DNA of 64,000 bases, taken from positions 1 through 64,000 of the forward strand of contig JABSOZ010000011.1 in the NCBI GenBank assembly GCA_013215295.1, read 5' to 3'. Numbering within the stretch: the stretch's first letter is position 1; every line of letters begins with the position of its first letter. The DNA comes from Colwellia sp. (lineage in GTDB: Bacteria; Pseudomonadota; Gammaproteobacteria; Enterobacterales; Alteromonadaceae). Under the pieces are notes generated by a model, which was given only the letters and a program-made list of their open reading frames with translations, searched no databases and had not been told where the DNA came from. Position numbers and translations under genes: made by a program. Of the stretch, positions 8,974-18,820 are shown in pieces.

Positions 8974-10923
8974 TTAATCTAAATGTGCTTTTAAAAACGC
9001 ACCTATTTTATCTAAAGCTTCAAGTCTATTATCTATTTGGTCCAAATGATGAGTACCGAACTTAAACTCAACATACTCCACAGCAAGATTTTCATCTTGA
9101 GCAGCACTATAGAAATCAGCAGATTGATTGACTCTTACACGAGTATCATAGCGCCCATGAAGCAATAAAATGGGTGCTTTAATCTTGTCGAGGTTATTGA
9201 TTGCAGATAATTGCTTTAACTCAACAGCAATTTCGCTTTTCGTAGGGTCGCCAATAGTATTAACAATATGGGCACGCATACCACCTCCCCACTTATAATT
9301 TCTATCTGCCATCTCATATAAGTCACTTATACCAGCAATGCTCACTATACACTTAAATTGATTGGGTCGTTGAAAAGCAGCAGTAAGCGCAGCATAACCA
9401 CCATAGCTCCAGCCCGCAAAACAAACATTATCTGAATCAGCCAGATCTTGCTCTTTTAGCCAATCAATTCCGTCATACACGTCTTGCTGCATGCGTTTTC
9501 CCCATTCATGATGTCCCGAAGCTTGAAATTTTGTTCCAAAACCTCCTGAACCACGATAGTTCACTTGCAGAACAGCATAACCTTGGGATGCAAAAAATTG
9601 CACAAAGGGATCAAAATATTGGTAATCTCTTACCCCGATAGGTCCACCATGAGGCCAAACAATCAGCGGTGGTTTTTTATTGCCTTTCGTTTGAGGTAAG
9701 GTTACATATCCTGATAATTTTTTTCCATCATTAGCCTTGAAACTTATAGGTAAAACATTCGGTAAAGCCTTGCCTTCTAAGTACGGGTATTGACTGAACC
9801 AAAGACCTGCTTTTTTAGCATTAATATCGAACCAGAAAAATTTACCTGGGCTATTATCTTTAGACGCTAAAATCAACATTTTACTCTTGTCTTTACTACG
9901 ACTGTATATGCTCGTTTGGTATTGCTTAAAGCTTTTCTTTACTAATGCATAAATTGAGCTGTCTTCTTTCTCAAAATAGTGATCTTTTAAGAAATGTTCA
10001 TAATATTGAACACCGACAACTTCACTCTTACTTTTATTATAAATCACACCATTAACATCATATTTATCATGTCCGTATAGCAATTCAGTATACTGACCTT
10101 TTTCAATATTATATTTCCACAACGCTTTCCGACCTGTTTCACGATCGCTAATAACATACAGGTCATTACCAAAAACTAAAATAGGATCAAAAGTTTCTCC
10201 GACAAAAGCTTTTCGTTTATGTAAAAGCTTCCATTCTGCATTTGCACCTTTGCGATGCCAAATGGTCCTAATATCTCTTTCTTCGCGGTTTTCCATTGTG
10301 CCATAGCCAAAAACAACTTCATCCTTTTCATTAGTCACCCAAGAATAAACATTAAATTTATTAACAAATAATTTTCTGAAAGTATTATCGAACACATTTA
10401 CTTTATAAACAGCTTGCGCTTCATCTCGAAAATCATATGACTGAAGTAAAATGTGTTTGTCATCATCTTTAAGCAAAGAAACTACTCTGATGTTTCCAGC
10501 TCTCATGATTTCCCATGGCGCCATATCTCTAAGTGTTTTCTTTTTGAGCTCCACAAGTTCAGTACCATCGATATTTACTGAAAACACCCGATTCATTCTA
10601 AACCGTTCACCCGAGCTCTTTTCAGAATAACTAGCAGTCACTAATAATCGAGATGGATTGACCCAACTAATAGATTCTATCCTGTCTCGAGACTTCTTAA
10701 GTTGTACGATGGTTGAAAGTTCTACTGAAGCAAAATCACTAATGACAACAGAAGGTCCTTTAGGCGTATTAAAGATAGCCGCAATTTTTTCTCCATCAGG
10801 AGAAACGACAGGATTCTGGAGCATAGCTAAATGCCCAAATTCTTTATAGGTCAAGGCTTTTTTTTCTGCATGACTCAGAAAGGCTACGCTTAATAAGAGA
10901 AAGGTTATTATTATTTTTTTCAT
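8974..10923 (-). CDS. S9 family (prolyl oligopeptidase-like) serine peptidase
   Basis: 649 aa with signal peptide; C-terminal alpha/beta hydrolase with GWSYGGYAAL nucleophile elbow, HGRYDTRVRVNQS Asp region and GTHHLD His region. Confidence 0.9.
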   Translation of the reverse strand: MKKIIITFLLLSVAFLSHAEKKALTYKEFGHLAMLQNPVVSPDGEKIAAIFNTPKGPSVVISDFASVELSTIVQLKKSRDRIESISWVNPSRLLVTASYSEKSSGERFRMNRVFSVNIDGTELVELKKKTLRDMAPWEIMRAGNIRVVSLLKDDDKHILLQSYDFRDEAQAVYKVNVFDNTFRKLFVNKFNVYSWVTNEKDEVVFGYGTMENREERDIRTIWHRKGANAEWKLLHKRKAFVGETFDPILVFGNDLYVISDRETGRKALWKYNIEKGQYTELLYGHDKYDVNGVIYNKSKSEVVGVQYYEHFLKDHYFEKEDSSIYALVKKSFKQYQTSIYSRSKDKSKMLILASKDNSPGKFFWFDINAKKAGLWFSQYPYLEGKALPNVLPISFKANDGKKLSGYVTLPQTKGNKKPPLIVWPHGGPIGVRDYQYFDPFVQFFASQGYAVLQVNYRGSGGFGTKFQASGHHEWGKRMQQDVYDGIDWLKEQDLADSDNVCFAGWSYGGYAALTAAFQRPNQFKCIVSIAGISDLYEMADRNYKWGGGMRAHIVNTIGDPTKSEIAVELKQLSAINNLDKIKAPILLLHGRYDTRVRVNQSADFYSAAQDENLAVEYVEFKFGTHHLDQIDNRLEALDKIGAFLKAHLD

Positions 10924-11140
10924 GACTGCATCCTAGCAACTGGTTAATTAGCTTAACTTTAAATTATCAATTTCATTGATAAAATTATTTAATTTATATT
11001 TTTACACATTTACTTACAAAATTACCAGAATTTTATACAGTTATTAATAAATTGTTAATTTATCGGTCATACAAATTGTTAAATGATAAAAATAAAATGT
11101 GCTAAAAATCATTTAAACGCACCGCACAATTATCGGACAT

Positions 11141-11168
11141 AAAAAAACCAGCATAAATGCTGGTTTTA
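11141..11168 (-). terminator. Intrinsic terminator of the pdh operon
   Basis: AAAAAAACCAGCATAAATGCTGGTTTT immediately 3' of lpdA. Confidence 0.75.
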
Positions 11169-11190
11169 TAGTTTACTTAAAAAAGAATAA

Positions 11191-12624
11191 TTATTTCTTT
11201 TTCTTTACCGCTTTTGCATTGGGTAAATCAGTAATTGAACCTTCAAAAATTTCAGCCGCTAAGCCGATAGATTCGTTCAATGTTGGATGAGCATGAATCG
11301 TTAATGCTAAATCTTCAGCATCAGCGCCCATTTCAACCGCTAAACAGATTTCACCAAGCATTTCGCCAGCATTGATACCAACAATAGCACCACCAAGAAC
11401 ACGACCTGTTTCTTTTTCGAAGATCATCTTAGTTTTACCTTCAGTACGTGCAGAAGCAATAGCACGACCAGAAGCAGCCCAAGGGAAGTTAGCAATTTCA
11501 ATGTTTAAACCTTGCTCTTTCGCTTCGCTTTCTGTAATACCAACCCAAGCCATTTCTGGATCAGTATAGGCAATTGAAGGAATACAACGTGGGTCAAACA
11601 CATGTTTCTTACCTGAAATAACTTCAGCGGCACAATGTGCTTCATGTACGGCTTTATGAGCAAGCATAGGTTGACCAACAACATCACCAATCGCAAAGAT
11701 ATGTGGCACGTTAGTACGTAGTTCGTTAGTTACATTGATAAAACCACGCTCATCAACATTAACGCCAGCTTTGTCAGCAGCAACTAAGTGACCATTTGGC
11801 TTACGGCCAACAGCAACTAAAATCTTGTCGTAACGTACAGGCTCTGCTGGTGCTTTTTTACCTTCAAAAGTAACGTATAATCCGTCAACTTTTGCTTCAA
11901 CAGCAACAACTTTAGTAGACAACATAATGTTGAATTTTTTCTTGTTGTAGTTAGTGTAAATTTTAACAATGTCTTTATCAGCAGCAGGCACTAGTTGGTC
12001 AGCAAATTCAACAACTGAAACATTAGAACCTAACGCTTTGTAAACCGTACCCATTTCTAAACCGATAATACCGCCGCCAAGTACTAACATTTCACCAGGA
12101 ACATCGTGAAGTTCTAAAGCACCTGTTGAATCAATAACACGAGGGTCATCATTTGGAATGAAAGGTAAATCAATTACAGAAGAACCTGCTGCGATAATAG
12201 CATTATCAAAAGTAACCGTAGTTTTCTGACCGTCATTGCCTTCAACTTCAATTGTTTTATCTGAAGTGAATTTTCCGTAACCGTAAACTGTAGTGACTTT
12301 ACGCGCTTTAGACATACCACCTAAGCCGCCAGTAAGTTGAGCTACAACACTGTCTTTCCATTCACGGATTTTATCTAAATTGATTTCTGGCTTACCAAAT
12401 GTAACGCCGTGAGATGCCATAGCAGCGGCATCATCAATAACTTTAGCAACATGAAGTAATGCTTTTGATGGGATACAGCCCACGTTTAAACAAACACCAC
12501 CTAATGTTTTACGGCTTTCAACTAATACTACGTCTAAACCTAAATCTGCTGCACGAAATGCTGCAGAATACCCACCAGGGCCTGAACCTAATACCACTAC
12601 TTGAGTTTTAATTTCGTTACTCAT
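11191..12624 (-). CDS. lpdA: Dihydrolipoyl dehydrogenase (E3)
   Basis: 477 aa; GSGPGGYSAAFRAADLG, GGVCLNVGCIPSKALLH redox disulfide motif, HAHPTLNES C-terminus. Confidence 0.97.
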   Translation of the reverse strand: MSNEIKTQVVVLGSGPGGYSAAFRAADLGLDVVLVESRKTLGGVCLNVGCIPSKALLHVAKVIDDAAAMASHGVTFGKPEINLDKIREWKDSVVAQLTGGLGGMSKARKVTTVYGYGKFTSDKTIEVEGNDGQKTTVTFDNAIIAAGSSVIDLPFIPNDDPRVIDSTGALELHDVPGEMLVLGGGIIGLEMGTVYKALGSNVSVVEFADQLVPAADKDIVKIYTNYNKKKFNIMLSTKVVAVEAKVDGLYVTFEGKKAPAEPVRYDKILVAVGRKPNGHLVAADKAGVNVDERGFINVTNELRTNVPHIFAIGDVVGQPMLAHKAVHEAHCAAEVISGKKHVFDPRCIPSIAYTDPEMAWVGITESEAKEQGLNIEIANFPWAASGRAIASARTEGKTKMIFEKETGRVLGGAIVGINAGEMLGEICLAVEMGADAEDLALTIHAHPTLNESIGLAAEIFEGSITDLPNAKAVKKKK

Positions 12625-12773
12625 GCTTACCTCAAATTTAATTTTTATGATGATAAAACGTAAATACGAGCTTTATCATTTACTTGTTGTTTGTATATTT
12701 ATAATTCTGTCGGCGATTTTACTCTTTGTTAATAAAAATCGCCAACTTTAAATCGACTGCATTTATATAAAAT

Positions 12774-14408
12774 TTACAAAATCAATTGACGAATATCAGA
12801 CATTACATTTGCTAAGTGCACAGTAAAGCGTGCTGCTAGTGCGCCGTCAATTACACGATGGTCGTATGACATTGATAATGGCAACATAAGTTTAGGCTCA
12901 AAATCTTTACCATTCCACTTAGGTTTCATTTCAGATTTAGAAACACCTAAAATAGCAACTTCTGGTGCATTAACGATTGGTGTAAATGCTGTACCACCAA
13001 TACCACCTAAGCTTGAAATGGTAAAACAACCACCTTGCATGTCTGACGCTTTCAATTTGCCGTCACGTGCTTTCATACTAATTTCTAAAAGCTCACGAGA
13101 TAACTGATGAATACCTTTTTGGTCAACGTCACGCACTACCGGAACAACTAAGCCGTTTGGTGTATCAACAGCAACGCCAATGTGAATGTACTTTTTAAGA
13201 ATTAAACTTTCACCGTCTTCACTCAAACTTGAGTTAAACGCAGGGAATTCTCGTAACGCATCTGCCGCCGCTTTTAAAATAAACACTAAAGGGGTAATTT
13301 TAAAACCAAGCTTTTTCTTTTCACAAATAACGTTTTGTTCTTTACGGAACGCTTCAACATTAGTGATATCAGCTTCATCAAATTGAGTAACATGTGGAAT
13401 AGTTACCCAGTTGCGATGTAAAAATGGACCTGATATTTTTTGAATACGTGTTAGCGGTTTAGTTTCGATTTCACCAAATTTAGAGAAATCGATAACTCGA
13501 GCGCTAACAACTTGCAAACCGCCTTCGCCGGCAGCAACAGAAGTACCTGCATTTGCTTTCGGGCGAGAAAGTTCGTATTTAACATAAGACTGTACATCTT
13601 CTTTTAAAATACGACCTTTGTTTCCCGTGCCTTTAACTTTGGTTAAATCAACACCATATTCACGTGCACTACGACGAATTGATGGCGAAGTATAAATACT
13701 TCCTGATGAAATCACTTTACCCGCTTGCGGATGATGTGGCACAGGTGCTGCTTTTGCAGCTGGTGCTGGTTTAGCTTTTGGTGCTTCAACAACTTTTTCA
13801 ACTACTGGAGCAGAAACCACTTCAACCGGTGAGCCACTTGATGTTTCAAGTTTAATAACAATAGAGCCCTGCTTTACTTTACCACCAATTCTGACAAATA
13901 CTTCTTTAACCGTACCTGCATGTGACGACGGAACATCCATAGTTGCTTTGTCTGTTTCTAAGGTGATCAAACCATCTTCTACTTCGATCACGTCACCAAC
14001 ATTCACCATGACATCAATAATTTCTACTTCGCCGTCTTCACCAATATCTGGAACCGCAATTTCAATAATTTCGCTTGTCGCTGAGACTGAAGCTACAGGA
14101 GCTTCGACAGCAACAGTCGCTTCAACAACAACTGCTACCTCTGCAGAAGCAGCTTCTTCAACACTTGCAGATGACGATGTCATTTCAGCAATAATATCAC
14201 CTTCTTTAATTTTATCGCCAACACTCACCAACAATGCAGATAATTTACCGGCAAAAGGTGCAGGAATATCCATTGATGCTTTATCAGTTTCAACGGTAAC
14301 AATACCTTCGTCTGCTTCAAGGTCATCACCAACAGCAAAACAAATTTCTATAATTTCAACTTCATCGCCACCAACATCAGGGACTAGAATTTTTTGACTA
14401 TCTGACAT
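12774..14408 (-). CDS. aceF: Pyruvate dehydrogenase E2, dihydrolipoyl acetyltransferase (two lipoyl domains)
   Basis: Two lipoyl motifs (VETDKASMDIPAP, LETDKATMDVPSS), E3-binding domain, catalytic SYDHRVIDGA. Confidence 0.97.
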   Translation of the reverse strand: MSDSQKILVPDVGGDEVEIIEICFAVGDDLEADEGIVTVETDKASMDIPAPFAGKLSALLVSVGDKIKEGDIIAEMTSSSASVEEAASAEVAVVVEATVAVEAPVASVSATSEIIEIAVPDIGEDGEVEIIDVMVNVGDVIEVEDGLITLETDKATMDVPSSHAGTVKEVFVRIGGKVKQGSIVIKLETSSGSPVEVVSAPVVEKVVEAPKAKPAPAAKAAPVPHHPQAGKVISSGSIYTSPSIRRSAREYGVDLTKVKGTGNKGRILKEDVQSYVKYELSRPKANAGTSVAAGEGGLQVVSARVIDFSKFGEIETKPLTRIQKISGPFLHRNWVTIPHVTQFDEADITNVEAFRKEQNVICEKKKLGFKITPLVFILKAAADALREFPAFNSSLSEDGESLILKKYIHIGVAVDTPNGLVVPVVRDVDQKGIHQLSRELLEISMKARDGKLKASDMQGGCFTISSLGGIGGTAFTPIVNAPEVAILGVSKSEMKPKWNGKDFEPKLMLPLSMSYDHRVIDGALAARFTVHLANVMSDIRQLIL

Positions 14409-14427
14409 AATAATTCTCCGAGCCTAA

Positions 14428-17103
14428 TTAAGCGTAAAGTGGGTTAAGTTTTTCAGTGTCGATATCGAAACGTTTTATCGCTGTCGTAACGACTGAACGT
14501 TCAACATCACCACGATTAGCTAATTCGAATAACGCAGCAACAACAATATAAGCCGCATTCACTTCAAAGTGAGTACGTAAATTAGCGCGACTATCACTAC
14601 GACCAAAACCATCTGTACCTAAACAACGGTATTCTGTGTTGATGTAAGCACGAACTTGCTCTGAATAGTTTTTAATGTAATCAGTTGCCGCAATTGCTGG
14701 ACCGTTTTCTTTCGTGATAACAGAAGATATGTAGGCTTGTTTCTGCTCACTTTCTGGGTGAAGCATATTCCAACGGGCGACGTCTTGACCGTCACGTGTT
14801 AATTCATTAAATGAGGTTACCGAATAAACATCACTTGAAATACCGTAATCAGCACTTAAAATTTGCGCTGCTTCACGTACTTTTTCAAGGATAGTGCCTG
14901 AGCCCATTAACTGAACGTTAGCTTTCGCTTTTTTCGCGGCAACAGTTTCAAGCTTGTAAATACCTTTAATTATTTCATCATAAATGTCTTTATTATCTGG
15001 CAATGCTGGATGTTTATAGTTTTCGTTCATCAAAGTCATGTAGTAGAAAATATTTTCGTTATTTTCATACATACGACGTAAACCATCACGAACAATCACC
15101 GCAATCTCATAACCATACGTTGGATCGTATGTTACACAGTTAGGAATTAAACCCGCTTGAACATGTGAATGACCATCTTGATGTTGCAAACCTTCACCGT
15201 TCAAGGTTGTACGACCCGCAGTAGCACCTAACAAGAATCCTTTTGCTTGGCTATCGCCAGCGGCCCAGGCTAAATCGCCGACACGTTGGAAACCAAACAT
15301 TGAGTAGTATATGTAAAACGGGATAGTCGTCGCATTACAGGTAGAGTAAGACGTACCCGCAGCAACCCAAGACGCCATAGCGCCTAATTCATTAATACCT
15401 TCTTGTAAAACCTGACCTTTTTTATCTTCACGATAATATGCAACTTGGTCAGCATCTTGTGGAATGTATTTTTGCCCTTCATTAGCATAGATACCAACTT
15501 GGCGGAATAAACCTTCCATACCAAAAGTACGCGCTTCATCTGGAATAATTGGCACAATACGTTTACCAATTTTTTTGTCTTTTAATAAGGCATTTAATAC
15601 TCGAACAAAAGTCATCGTTGAAGAAACCTCACGATCACCCGAGCCTTTTAAGATGGCATCAAAAACTTTAAGTGGTGGAATTTCTAACGTTTCATCGGCT
15701 TCTACACGACGAGCAGGTAAAGAGCCGCCTAAAGCTTCACGACGAGCTTTCATGTACTTAAACTCTTCGCTGTCTTCAGAGAATCGATAGAAAGGTAAAT
15801 CAGCAATTTCATCATCGCTAATTGGCATGTTAAAACGATCTCGGTAATGCTTAATCGCTTCTACGTCCATTTTCTTAACGTTATGAGCAATGTTTAACGC
15901 TTCACCTGAAGCACCTAAACCAAAACCTTTCACCGTTTTAGCTAAAATCACGGTAGGACGACCTTTAGTGTCCATCGCTTTTTTGTATGCGGCGTACACT
16001 TTAACAGGATCATGACCACCACGATTTAAGCGATAAATATCTTCGTCTGACATGTTAGCTACTAGTGCAGCTGTTTCAGGGTATTTATTAAAGAAATTTT
16101 CACGGGTGTACTTGCCACCTTTCGCTTTACAGTTTTGGTATTCACCATCAACCGTTTCTTCCATAAGCTGTAACAGTTTACCTGAAGTATCACGGGCAAT
16201 TAATGCATCCCAGTATGAACCCCAAATAACTTTAACAACTTCCCAGCCAGCACCACGGAAAGTACCTTCAAGTTCTTGAATAATTTTGCCATTACCGCGA
16301 ACTGGGCCATCTAAGCGCTGTAAGTTACAGTTAACAACAAATGTTAAGTTATCTAGTCCTTCACGCGAAGCTAAACCAATAGCACCTAATGATTCAGGCT
16401 CATCAGTTTCACCGTCACCTAAGTAACAGTAAACACGTTGAGCTGAACAGTCTTTAATACCACGATCGGTTAGATATTTAAGGAAACGTGCCGTGTAAAT
16501 TGCTTGTAATGGACCTAAGCCCATTGAAACGGTAGGAAACTGCCAAAAGTCTTTCATCAAGTGTGGGTGTGGGTAAGAAGATAAACCTTTACCATCACAC
16601 TCTTGACGGAAGTTATCCATTTGCGACTCAGTTAAGCGCCCTTCCATAAAAGCACGAGCATAAATACCCGGAGAGATATGGCCTTGAGCAAAAATAAAAT
16701 CGCCCCCATCTTTTTCAGAAGCCGCTCTAAAGAAGTGGTTAAAACCAACATCATAAAGCATGGCTGAAGAAGCGAAACTACCAATATGGCCACCAAGGTC
16801 TAAATCTTTCTTAGATGCACGAAGAACTAATACTAAAGCATTCCAACGAATGGCAGCACGAATACGTGCTTCAATCGTTTGGTCGCCCGGCATATTAGGC
16901 TCTTGTCCAGGAGGAATAGTATTTACGTAAGCCGTTTTAGCTTCAAAAGGTAAATGGGTGCCACTACGACGAGCGCGGTCAATGAGTTTTTCTAAAATGA
17001 AATGTGCGCGATCTGGACCTTCATTTTCAAGAATAGAATCCATAGATTCTAACCATTCTTGTGTTTCCAATGAATCTAAATCAATCTTTGGGAGCTCAGA
17101 CAT
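14428..17103 (-). CDS. aceE: Pyruvate dehydrogenase E1 component, homodimeric type
   Basis: 891 aa; GDGETDEPESLGAIGLASREGLDNLTFVVNCNLQRLDGPVRGNGKIIQELE, typical AceE. Confidence 0.97.
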   Translation of the reverse strand: MSELPKIDLDSLETQEWLESMDSILENEGPDRAHFILEKLIDRARRSGTHLPFEAKTAYVNTIPPGQEPNMPGDQTIEARIRAAIRWNALVLVLRASKKDLDLGGHIGSFASSAMLYDVGFNHFFRAASEKDGGDFIFAQGHISPGIYARAFMEGRLTESQMDNFRQECDGKGLSSYPHPHLMKDFWQFPTVSMGLGPLQAIYTARFLKYLTDRGIKDCSAQRVYCYLGDGETDEPESLGAIGLASREGLDNLTFVVNCNLQRLDGPVRGNGKIIQELEGTFRGAGWEVVKVIWGSYWDALIARDTSGKLLQLMEETVDGEYQNCKAKGGKYTRENFFNKYPETAALVANMSDEDIYRLNRGGHDPVKVYAAYKKAMDTKGRPTVILAKTVKGFGLGASGEALNIAHNVKKMDVEAIKHYRDRFNMPISDDEIADLPFYRFSEDSEEFKYMKARREALGGSLPARRVEADETLEIPPLKVFDAILKGSGDREVSSTMTFVRVLNALLKDKKIGKRIVPIIPDEARTFGMEGLFRQVGIYANEGQKYIPQDADQVAYYREDKKGQVLQEGINELGAMASWVAAGTSYSTCNATTIPFYIYYSMFGFQRVGDLAWAAGDSQAKGFLLGATAGRTTLNGEGLQHQDGHSHVQAGLIPNCVTYDPTYGYEIAVIVRDGLRRMYENNENIFYYMTLMNENYKHPALPDNKDIYDEIIKGIYKLETVAAKKAKANVQLMGSGTILEKVREAAQILSADYGISSDVYSVTSFNELTRDGQDVARWNMLHPESEQKQAYISSVITKENGPAIAATDYIKNYSEQVRAYINTEYRCLGTDGFGRSDSRANLRTHFEVNAAYIVVAALFELANRGDVERSVVTTAIKRFDIDTEKLNPLYA

Positions 17104-17238
17104 AATTACTTAGTCTCCAATAGTTAGTATAAAGTTAAATTTCTGTGCTTAAAGATAGTCAACTTTCGCATTATTTCATGTAATGCTTGTCTTTAAAGTT
17201 ATCGTTAAGCGGTTATTTTATAAATATTATTTTTCTTT

Positions 17239-18015
17239 TTAATATTCACTTCGTTGCATTCTGCGCATTGATCTTTCCATGCGACTATCTTCTTGTGACA
17301 TTTTCAGTAAAATTTCTTCGATAAAAGCAAGGTGACGATGACTTGCCCCCCAAGCTTTTTGTGGCTGCCCACTAATAATCGCATCTAATAAGCGTTTTCT
17401 AAATTCAGCCATTTGCGCAAATATATCAGGACGCTTGGCTAACACTGTTAAATTTTGTTCTATATTATCAATCAATAAACTCGACATGCTGCGTGCTAAA
17501 TGCAGCATCACTGCATTATGTGACGCTGCACATATTGCTAGATAAAAATCAAAAACCGCTTCGGCTTCTAAACGTAAATCGTTTTCTAATTGAGCATTGC
17601 CAATATTGTCATGCTTTTTTTGTATTTCAGCAAAATCACTTTCAGTACCGCGCATTGCCGCATAATATGACGACATACCTTCAATACCATGTCGAAATTC
17701 TAACAAATCAAATTGTGACTCATTACTTTGCGACATTAATTCAAATAAGGGGTCCGACAGCCCAGATAAGATCTGGTCACTCACAAAAGTGCCACCGCCT
17801 TGACGACGATTCACCAAACCTTTCGCTTCTAGCTTTTGAATCGCTTCGCGCAATGATGGACGAGACACATCAAATTGTTTTGCTAATTCTCGTTCTGGCG
17901 GTAATTTTTCACCCGCCTGCAAACTACCTTCAAGAATTAAGGCTTCTAATTGTCGTAATATTACATCCGACAACTTTGCTTGTTTAACCGGTTTTCGAAT
18001 ACCTGACAATGTCAT
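17239..18015 (-). CDS. pdhR: GntR/FadR-family pyruvate-responsive regulator
   Basis: 258 aa, N-terminal GntR wHTH (GEKLPPERELAKQFDVSRPSLREAIQKLEAKGLVNRRQGGGTFV), first gene of the pdh operon. Confidence 0.93.
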   Translation of the reverse strand: MTLSGIRKPVKQAKLSDVILRQLEALILEGSLQAGEKLPPERELAKQFDVSRPSLREAIQKLEAKGLVNRRQGGGTFVSDQILSGLSDPLFELMSQSNESQFDLLEFRHGIEGMSSYYAAMRGTESDFAEIQKKHDNIGNAQLENDLRLEAEAVFDFYLAICAASHNAVMLHLARSMSSLLIDNIEQNLTVLAKRPDIFAQMAEFRKRLLDAIISGQPQKAWGASHRHLAFIEEILLKMSQEDSRMERSMRRMQRSEY

Positions 18016-18113
18016 AAATTAAAACTCGGTGTATATAATTATTGGCTTACAAGAAGATTGCATTAAAATTAATTAACTAAACCCATCAAATACAAGCACG
18101 AAAAACAAAGGTA

Positions 18114-18131
18114 AATTGGTCTTACCATTTG
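18114..18131. promoter_or_regulatory. Putative PdhR operator upstream of pdhR
   Basis: AAATTGGTCTTACCATTT matches the known PdhR box pattern AATTGGTnnnACCAATT (GGT-N3-ACC core). Confidence 0.7.
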
Positions 18132-18339
18132 AAAAAGTGGTGTAAAAATACCAAAAAAATTAGATTTTGTAAAGAGAAGATAGTTCAGGTTGAGGGATTT
18201 TCCAAGTACTATTTTAGAGTTAGAGCTTCAAACAATCGTTTGAATTGGCAGTAATATTATTATGTAATTAAAGAAAAACTAACAAAAATGCATTTTATCG
18301 CTGAGATTATCACTCTAAAAATAAACCTGATGAGGTGAA

Positions 18340-18684
18340 CTAGCAATGACTATTGTCTATGTCTTTTTGAAGTTTCTCTAATTCATTAAGTATCCCGATA
18401 AACTTATCCCCAAACTTTGTCACTTGATACTCAACACGTGGTGGTATTTCATTGAAGGCTTCTCGTTCAAGAATGCCAAATTCTATATTACGTTTTAAGC
18501 AAGCATTTAACACCTTGGTGGTTAAACCTTCAACACTCCTCACCATTTCACCTGGCCGATTAATGTCATTATTAAGTAAGTTATAGACCGTGAGCGACCA
18601 TTTGCAGCCAACAATAGTTTCAACCATACGTGCAGATTTTTCAGGCGCTGATTTTCTTGAAAATTTAATTGTCTTATTATTCAT
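18340..18684 (-). CDS. HxlR-family winged-helix transcriptional regulator
   Basis: 114 aa; VGCKWSLTVYNLLNNDINRPGEMVRSVEGLTTKVLNACLKRNIEFGILERE...PPRVEYQVTKFG is typical HxlR. Confidence 0.88.
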   Translation of the reverse strand: MNNKTIKFSRKSAPEKSARMVETIVGCKWSLTVYNLLNNDINRPGEMVRSVEGLTTKVLNACLKRNIEFGILEREAFNEIPPRVEYQVTKFGDKFIGILNELEKLQKDIDNSHC

Positions 18685-18820
18685 AAAGATGTACCTAAAA
18701 GTACTTACTAAACCCTTTTGTACGTACTTGGACTAGTATTTAAGAAAGGATATTATAATGCCATTAACAGCTACTGTTATGTAGTCTTATTCTTTAAATT
18801 TCAATCGTTAAGGTAAAAAA

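Noticed and set aside
13948-14397. 149-aa plus-strand ORF over aceF
   Set aside because: Antisense of the lipoyl-domain Ala/Val/Glu-rich region of aceF; Ser/Thr-rich artefact.
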